Shown piece after piece: positions 57,670 to 64,000 of a DNA stretch of 64,000 nucleotides; the stretch's first letter is position 1, and every line of letters starts with the position of its first letter. The position numbers and the translations under genes are program-made. The notes under the pieces were generated by a model. It did no database searches. It was given only the letters and a program-made list of their open reading frames with translations, and was not told where the DNA came from. The DNA comes from Bedellia somnulentella (lineage: Eukaryota; Arthropoda; Insecta; Lepidoptera; Bedelliidae), in NCBI GenBank assembly GCA_963576735.1, contig OY755174.1, positions 7,192,001-7,256,000 of the forward strand. The letters are read 5' to 3'.

Positions 57670-57805
57670 CGCCCGATTTCCGAATTGAGTATTCCAGCTG
57701 AGAACAACTTAAGTATCGTTCTGTCGCATTGAAATCTTTACAACTGAAAGACAAAACGATACTTAAGTCGTTCTCAGCTTGAATACTCAATTCAGAAATC
57801 GGGCG
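57670..57805. mobile_element. Palindromic PIF/Harbinger-like MITE, copy 3
   Basis: 136 bp, self-complementary, ends CGCCCGATTTCCGAATTGAG and its inverse, TAA on both sides (57667-57669 and 57806-57808). Same orientation as copy 1. Confidence 0.82.
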
Positions 57806-57808
57806 TAA

Positions 57809-60800
57809 GTCCCCAAAAAGGATATAAATTGAAACTACAACTTAGATCAATAAATCACTCGTATATTTACATTTTCGTCACTTTTTGTATTTACATAATA
57901 TACAAAATCTTACACATAGTCTCAATAGGTTTTTTATAATTAAACATACTTTTATGTAGTTTTATATCGGTTTTCCTCCGTTCGTTAGAATCCAAGTCAT
58001 ATTTGCTATAAACTTATATAAGAATATAAAACATAACAATTTATTACAATTGGTCAAAACATTCAGATTTAATTCTTGGCTTCTAGTTTACATTCAATTT
58101 TCGAACAGTATTGCCATTATTACAATTATGATGACAAGATTAAAAAAAAATTGTTATGGCTCTTTTGAAGACATTTTCGTAGCTGCAAATAATTTAAATA
58201 GATTTGAAAAACTAGAAGTCAATTATAGTATAACAATTAATTATTGGGTAGACAGTCTTCCAGCCTAATTTTATAACTACTTACTAATATCTATTTACAA
58301 ATGTATCATCGAGATCCAACCAAATAACATTGATTAGTTTATGGTGTCGGCATACAACAGTTATAAAAAATAAGACAATTTAAAAGTCTTCTAAAGGCTT
58401 AGCAATTTTCAAAAATGAAGGCGTCGCGTACCTATTCGATTTGCAACCACGACAAGACACAATGACTTTATACACATTTTTTTTTAAATACCACTTATGA
58501 CTTTAAAGTCGGACTTGACTGCAAACTGAATCTAGAGAAAATAGAAAAGTAATAAAAGTTATGCGAAGAAGGCCACAAAACCTAGTTATAGTTAACGAAT
58601 AGAAATAACTTTACCATTTCGTCTTGGCTCGTCTACGAGGCATTGCCCAGTCGGTGGACACGATTGCTAACTAAAACGAGACCGTAAAATATTAAAAACA
58701 TATTGTGTTGGCTTTTCCGCGTTCGTCGTATATTGGTTTTAATAATAACTTGTAGAACGTGGAGTTCAGAGTAAACGATAATGTTCTCGGTCCTCCATTC
58801 AGCGCTGCCAACTTGGCTGGCTTGTTAAAGCGAGTTTTTCAAACCGGGATCGATTTATTGTGTTTCAATGAATGTCTCTTCTAAACGAATGTAAGGTTTT
58901 AGGAAATATTTTATTGTGTCTTAAATGTTCCTATTGCTTTTGAGGTTAGTTTTAACGATAGGAGAAAGATCTCACCAGAGTACCCAGTCAGAAGCTAAGT
59001 TATGATGCTACTGGTATAGATGGAGGGCTAACAAGCGTTTTTTTTTGCAAGCTGGTAACGTAAATATGTAACGTTCACAAATATATGAACATATTTGGCA
59101 CTGCAAATAGTAAGTTACGCGAGCTTTAGCAGCGTCAGCTATTCTTGGATTTATCGCAAACGAATATACTGGCAGAAGTCATTACTACTGTACTCTGTAC
59201 AAACTTTCAAAACATAATGTGCATTGTTTGTTGTTTTGATATATGATTTAGACACCTTTTTAAGCGCATTTGCCTCTGACGTGCCTTAGACTGATAAATA
59301 GAGATAAATTTAAAATATACGAAATAATAGACATTCTTGGGCATGTCCAACAAAACACAACTTATCTTCTTTTTGTATAGTACCAAATTATAATTGATGT
59401 TGACATTAGTCTACGTCAAATTTTACTGTTGTAGCGGTAAATGTTCTCAGCTGTAACTTTATATCGGAATGGATTACGACGAATTCCGAAAAAATATTAT
59501 TTAATACTCTGAGTTGTAACGAGACGTACGGAGACACGCTTTATGGATAAAAACAACCACGCAAATATAAATATTTTCCATCTAAGCAGCCAAATAACAA
59601 AAATATCGCCTATTTGGATTGCTGCTCAAATGATAGTTGACTGACGTTAACCTATCGTTACATACGTTTTATTTAAGATATTAGCAACAACAGCTGAGTA
59701 ACTTGGTGAAGTATTATAAGTTGAAGTATATAACTGTTTTTCAATAAACTGTTGGATATAGTATCATTTTTTTTACGAAAGAAAAGAACCATCACCCTAA
59801 CTAGGGCTTCATTCAACCCTAATCATTGATCGATCAAAGCTTCTAGAAATCAAGTAACGTAATATGGCAAGATATTTCGCTAAGTACAAACATAGCTGCA
59901 GCCAGTTAAATGGATAAAACTAAGATAGAATATCTATGGATCTTTACATAACTTAACTGTGAATAGAAGACTCGGTTCTCTCTCCCATAATAATGGCGAA
60001 GTTAGTGCAACTAGCCTGGCTAGAGGTTTACGGCGAACGGTGGGTTCATTAGCTTTACAATACGATCCCCTTGGTGAAAACTGCAGTATTTCCTAACTTC
60101 TACAGAAAATTATTTAGCGCTATATATTGGATATTTGATACAGACGGTTGCTTATTTAGATACCTAAGGGGATGGAAGGTAATTACTAAAGTATACTTTG
60201 TTCTGATATTTTTACATAATATACATAGTTTTTTCGTATAGTTGATTCAACAATTGGATACTTTCACAATCTTACTATTAACTAAACTTTAATTTTATTA
60301 TAAACAATCGTAAGTCATACTTTATAGAACTTTGAGGCACATCCATAATATATTTCTATTTTATTTACATTCTAAGACTAATATGGCAGTTGTGAGGTTT
60401 ATTTTATACAACATTAATTTCTTTATATTGATTGAAAGGAGTTATTTCTTGTATTTAAGTTAATAATGGACAATGTAATAACTTTATTTTGAAATAACAA
60501 GTAATCAAGGATATCGCATGATGATGGACACACAGATAAAATTGTATCTATTTCGCGTCATTTACTAATCCACACATATCCTTAGATACCACAGATTTAA
60601 AACAACAATGGTAGTGTAATTTATTAAAGTGTGCTAACACGAAACTGAGGTATTATGTTGGTTAGAATTAGCTCTATGCACTCGTTTTGTGTAAACATAC
60701 TTTAATTAATTATTCATGCTTAGTTGTTACAATTTATTATTTAAATGCTAAAATAAAAACAGAATCCAATGTCTGAGATATCCTGTTAAATATATTGGGA

Positions 60801-60950
60801 ACTTGTAACTCAAGACCTTAATTTATAATACATAGTTAGTATTTTTTTCCAAAATTCCCAATATATCTAAGTTGATGTATTGGATCTGTAATTTAAACAT
60901 AAATCATAGCACTACAAAGACTTCAATTCTGTGGTACTCAGTCCAATATC
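57809..60950. other. Gene-free stretch downstream of the Ryk/Derailed gene
   Basis: AT-rich, with no exon or classified repeat. A GC-richer patch occurs at 58620-58690. The 3' UTR of the receptor gene probably occupies part of the right side; a minus-strand AATAAA at 60738-60733, about 265 nt after the stop codon, is one possible polyadenylation signal among several. Confidence 0.4.
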
Positions 60951-61000
60951 CTAAAAGTGTTCAAATATTTGAGCAAACCTTTGGTTTCTTATAGCACTGC

Positions 61001-61112
61001 TTACACGAATCTTGTAAGCTGGGTATGGAAATCCCTTAGAAAGATTTGAAGCTGCGGTAACGTGGGCCGGTCGTCCGGAGACATGGCCCAACAATACGCC
61101 ATTACTGCAAAC
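61001..61112 (-). CDS. drl: Ryk/Derailed-family receptor, last coding exon
   Basis: 112 nt from the acceptor TTTTCCTCACCAG to TAA at 61003-61001. One base completes the split Leu codon, then 36 codons give FAVMAYCWAMSPDDRPTLPQ, then LQIFLRDFHTQLTRFV. This is kinase subdomain XI (CW...RP) and the C-terminus, which ends in valine like the PDZ-binding tails of Ryk proteins. Frames in other registers here are shadows. The gene is in the Ryk/Derailed family; which paralogue (derailed, derailed-2 or doughnut) is not decided by this piece. Confidence 0.85.
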
Positions 61113-61600
61113 CTGGTGAGGAAAAATACATTTGTAAAATAAACTCATTGAAATAAAAATAGGTGATGGTATGGTTAAAAATATAACCTTTTAGAGAAAA
61201 GTTTTATGAAGTACCACACTAAGAAACAAAAATTTGATGGAGAATAATTTACTATTAAGGTAAGATGTTAGAGCTAGCCCGAAAAACTAAATTATCGTCA
61301 TTTATTCAGATGAACTTAACATTAAGTGCATTATGTTAACATCAATAGCATGTACTAATATCGTATCGTATCAGATAAACAAAGTCAATATGAAAATATG
61401 ACGTCGGTATACTCAATTACTCATGTGTAATCAAAAGTTAATCAGATTTAATATATTTAACCAAAAAAATTTCACTAACCAACGCAAACATAGTGTTTCA
61501 CATTTAGTGACAAAACTCTAAACTAAAGGATAATATTTTTTTTTTTAATGTGCTGGTATAACCCATTAGAGGGCATCTTTTAATAACTATGTATACTTAC

Positions 61601-61897
61601 AGCTCATCAGGACAGTTGGCTGGTTGCTGCAATCTGTATCCATCTCGAAGATACGCTGCCACTTCGAAAGGATCTACTTCAGCATATGGCTGTTGGGCTA
61701 GCGTCGTCAACTCCCATAATAAAACTCCCAACGCCCATACATCAGCTGCTGGACTAAACTGTCTTCGACTCAGAGATTCTAGAGCCAGCCATTTGATAGG
61801 TCTATTCTCGTTGTCGCCTAAGCAATGGTAATCAGCGGGATACAGGTCCCGAGATAAAGCATTGTCTGCTATTAACACTCGGAGGTTTTCGTCGACT
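61601..61897 (-). CDS. drl: Ryk/Derailed-family receptor, kinase C-lobe exon
   Basis: 297 nt between the acceptor (polyT)CAACAG and the donor GTAAGT. It encodes VDENLRVLIADNALSRDLYP, then PIKWLALESL, DVWALGVLLWELTTL and PDEL. The metal-binding DFG of active kinases is DNA here, as known for Ryk pseudokinases. KWLALES replaces the APE-type motif and DVWALG is subdomain IX. Phases: in 2 (ATG-like split I codon), out 2, both matching the neighbours. The intron to the last exon is 488 nt. Confidence 0.9.
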
Positions 61898-62118
61898 CTG
61901 TTGAAAAAAAAAAATAGTTAGAACTCTGGTTGCAGGTATATTGAAATAGTTGTAAGGATATTTAAACTAAAACTGCTAGGCACTGTGGAAAGGCCTTAGA
62001 GGGCTGACTGACGACTTTGAGAAAGCCGCGGAAATTCGATCAATGCACGATGTTATAGGTAAATCATTATTTAAAAAAAACTGGGGTGACCTATGTCATA
62101 TAATCAAAGGATACTTAC

Positions 62119-62432
62119 ATGCAATTTCTTGCAGCAATGTCTTTATGCAGAACATGTTGCGAATGGAGGTAAGCTAGTCCGTCTAGAGCATGTAAGGCCA
62201 TCCTCACAACCAGCTGGGTGGTAAGGGGCGGCGGAGGGGCTGTTCCTACCGGAGCGCCAACATTCACTCCGCGGCACGCCAAAAGGAACTGTTTTAAATT
62301 TCTCCAAGTAGATGACCAAGGGTAGAGAATAAATGGAGCTGTTTGATCTTCTATACTGACTCCCAGGACGGACAGTATTCTCTCGTGTCGAATCCCATAC
62401 AGCATACATCCTTCTTGTAGAAGTAGTGATAC
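62119..62432 (-). CDS. drl: Ryk/Derailed-family receptor, kinase middle exon
   Basis: 314 nt between the acceptor ATACTTTTTCAG and the donor GTAAGTAT. It encodes VSLLLQEGCMLYGIRHERIL (alpha-C region), ILYPWSSTWRNLKQFL (hinge), a proline-rich insert VGTAPPPPLTTQ, and LDGLAYLHSQHVLHKDIAAR followed by NC (catalytic loop with HKD for HRD; the Asp is kept). Proteins with this wording are Ryk-type receptors binding Wnt5-like ligands in axon guidance. The 83-nt intron upstream and 221-nt intron downstream are short. Confidence 0.9.
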
Positions 62433-62515
62433 CTGAAAAAGTATAATCATTACAATTTCTGAAGTTATTCCTAGAGTATTGTAACATACGGATCATATGT
62501 AGAAAGTGCAATTAC

Positions 62516-63202
62516 CTGTACTTGTGAAGCATGTTCGGCTACCGTTTTAACTAGCACCTCTTGTTCTCTACCGTCTTCGTCAGCATAAGTACCTTTATAT
62601 ACCCGACCAAATGTTCCCTCCATCGCTACCGAACGTAACCTTACACGGCACCTCTGAATGGTCAACTCCGCTATTCTTTGTTGTAAATCTCTGGCGCGCT
62701 CTTCAGCGGCCGATGCCGGTATGGATGTCGGGCGGCGGTAGCTGGTGTAGCTGGCCGCTGATTTGCATGAAGAATCTGGTAAGAAAGCGTGTGCGTCCTG
62801 CTCGTCACTTCTAGCCCGCCTCAATTTTCTGGCCCTCGCTCTACAAGCGGCTGCCGCTATTGCTGCTATAATCAACGCGCCACCCGCACAACCCGCACCA
62901 GCGTAAAATATGTCTGCTGACGTTTGCACTTGTGGTACACTATCGACTCTGACCGCCAGTTTTGGAGCATCCTTCAAACATATTTTCCGTCGGCGGAAGT
63001 GTAAAGTGGTCGAAGATGGGCCAGTTGACACGTTAAGAGATATTGTAATATCAACTTCGGCTGCTACTAAGTGAGTGCAAGGCAAATCAACTTTCCATGT
63101 CTGGGGCTCGATAGGAACGAAGCCCTGTTGTGAGATGTTTAGCATCGGTGGATGCATTGCTTCAGAACGGGATACTACTTCCACTTGGACCGTATAAGGT
63201 AA
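62516..63202 (-). CDS. drl: Ryk/Derailed-family receptor, WIF-end, transmembrane and kinase N-lobe exon
   Basis: 687 nt, 229 codons, phase 0 at both ends, between the acceptor TTATTTTGTTGCAG and the donor CAG|GTAATT. It starts inside the WIF domain (LPYTVQVEVVSRSEAMHPP, TWKVDLPCTHL, then a Cys at ICLKD). A transmembrane helix follows (GAGCAGGALIIAAIAAAAC), then a basic stop-transfer stretch RARARKLRRARS, a Ser-rich juxtamembrane segment and the start of the kinase fold (AMEGTFGRVYKGTY glycine loop; VLVKTV with the ATP-site Lys). The ATG at 63211 lies in the intron, so it is not the start. Signal peptide and N-terminal WIF exons are upstream. Confidence 0.9.
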
Positions 63203-64000
63203 CTGCAACAAAATAAGTTCGATTTAGTTTTAAAATAGCTAAGCAAAGGTACACTACATTAATTGGTTTACAATAATAACATCTTAGTAAATAAGTAACG
63301 GTTGTTGTTCGTTACATAGCCTAATAAAGCATCACGATGTAACTGTATTAGTAGGCAGTTGATGGACATGGCACGCAAGCTAGCCTTAAACGGTCCTCTC
63401 AAATCAAGAGACTGTGTCAGTCGGGATCAAATGTCGAATGTGGCTCGTCGGATGGCACGACCGTCCGCATTTTACGGCAAGCATGCAAGAGCACTTGAAC
63501 CGACCAACACGTAACTTTCCGTACTTTACGATTTTCACCGAAAACGTGCATGTCGTCGGGGACTGCATTTTGCATATGTCCGCAGGCGATTTCACGATCT
63601 GGCCATGCCATGCGCTTTATGTTGATACTTCCTTTTATGAATGACGAAGTTACATTACATTGATGGATGTACCTTTCGAAATGTCTTTCATACTATACGT
63701 CGGTTTTACAAATTCTATACGAAATGTATTTGGATGCATTGAAGACTTCATGGCTGAGAGAACAGGGGAGCGAATTTAAATGAATGCACAATACGAAACT
63801 ACACAGCAATCACCCAATAGGAAGTTGGTCACACTTAATAAATGACACAGAGCCCGCCGCCGCCTTTGTGGCCGTCTCAGCAAACACACTGATTTTCTCA
63901 ACCTTTATAAAACCGCGTAGGTGCTACAACAGAGCCGCTAATTACACATCACCATTAGGCAGTCGGTGCATACAGACAATGGTAGCATTTGCGGCGCAAT
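63203..64000 (-). other. Intron or upstream region of the Ryk/Derailed gene
   Basis: No sequence resembling the signal peptide or first half of a WIF domain was found on minus. A GC-richer block at 63360-63620 is open in several frames on both strands (63-76 codons each) but matches nothing I know. The missing exons are presumably beyond 64000. Confidence 0.4.

Noticed and set aside
63404..63644. Overlapping ORFs on both strands upstream of the receptor exon
   Set aside because: No WIF or signal-peptide features and no convincing splice-bounded exon. Treated as intronic.

Overview
The window looks like insect genomic DNA, most probably from a moth or butterfly. It is AT-rich and gene-poor, and it is packed with short transposon families of the kind common in Lepidoptera: tRNA-derived SINEs, Helitrons with a (GTCT)n array, mariner, hAT and foldback MITEs. 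The one conserved host protein gene is of the Ryk/Derailed Wnt-receptor pseudokinase type. The assignment to Lepidoptera is inference from repeat content. No mitochondrial, bacterial or viral genome is present.

Host genes. At the right end (61.0-63.2 kb, minus strand) lie the last four coding exons of a Ryk/Derailed-family receptor. They encode the end of the WIF domain, one transmembrane segment, the whole kinase-like domain and the stop codon. All splice sites and phases can be read directly. The 5' exons lie beyond the window or in unresolved sequence. At 50.2-50.5 kb is a divergent pair of tRNA genes, Ser(AGA) on minus and Thr(AGT) on plus. Two GC-rich, CRE-containing blocks (about 0.72-0.86 kb and 43.5-43.6 kb) may be regulatory.

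Mobile DNA by region. 0-17 kb: a palindromic MITE, a 395-bp TIR element with an 8-bp target duplication and a small ORF, several SINEs of one tRNA-derived family (here SINE-A), and many copies of a roughly 245-bp tailed unit (here unit B, 5' start GCCGTGTAGTG, tail (TATG)n). 17.9-22.8 kb: a 4.9-kb structure with diverged terminal inverted repeats and a perfect 9-bp target duplication, enclosing a retrotransposon of the restriction-like-endonuclease (R2-like) type whose long frame is broken only by two in-frame stop codons. 23.8-24.8 and 47.3-48.3 kb: two end-complete non-autonomous Helitrons. 35-36 kb: a 5'-truncated LINE. 38.5-39.3 kb: a decayed BEL/Pao-like pol fragment. 42.7-43.0 kb: a unit-B copy with the inversion typical of twin priming. 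51.9-54.4 kb: a hAT element with its 8-bp duplication, interrupted by a 1.28-kb mariner. 54.5-55.6 kb: a 1.05-kb foldback with arms of about 390 bp.

The most unusual item is the 17.9-22.8 kb composite. Also worth attention are the nested hAT/mariner locus, the large foldback, the repeated unit with a fixed 5' end, and the 43.5-kb motif cluster. All family names come from reading motifs and ends by eye, since no database search was possible.
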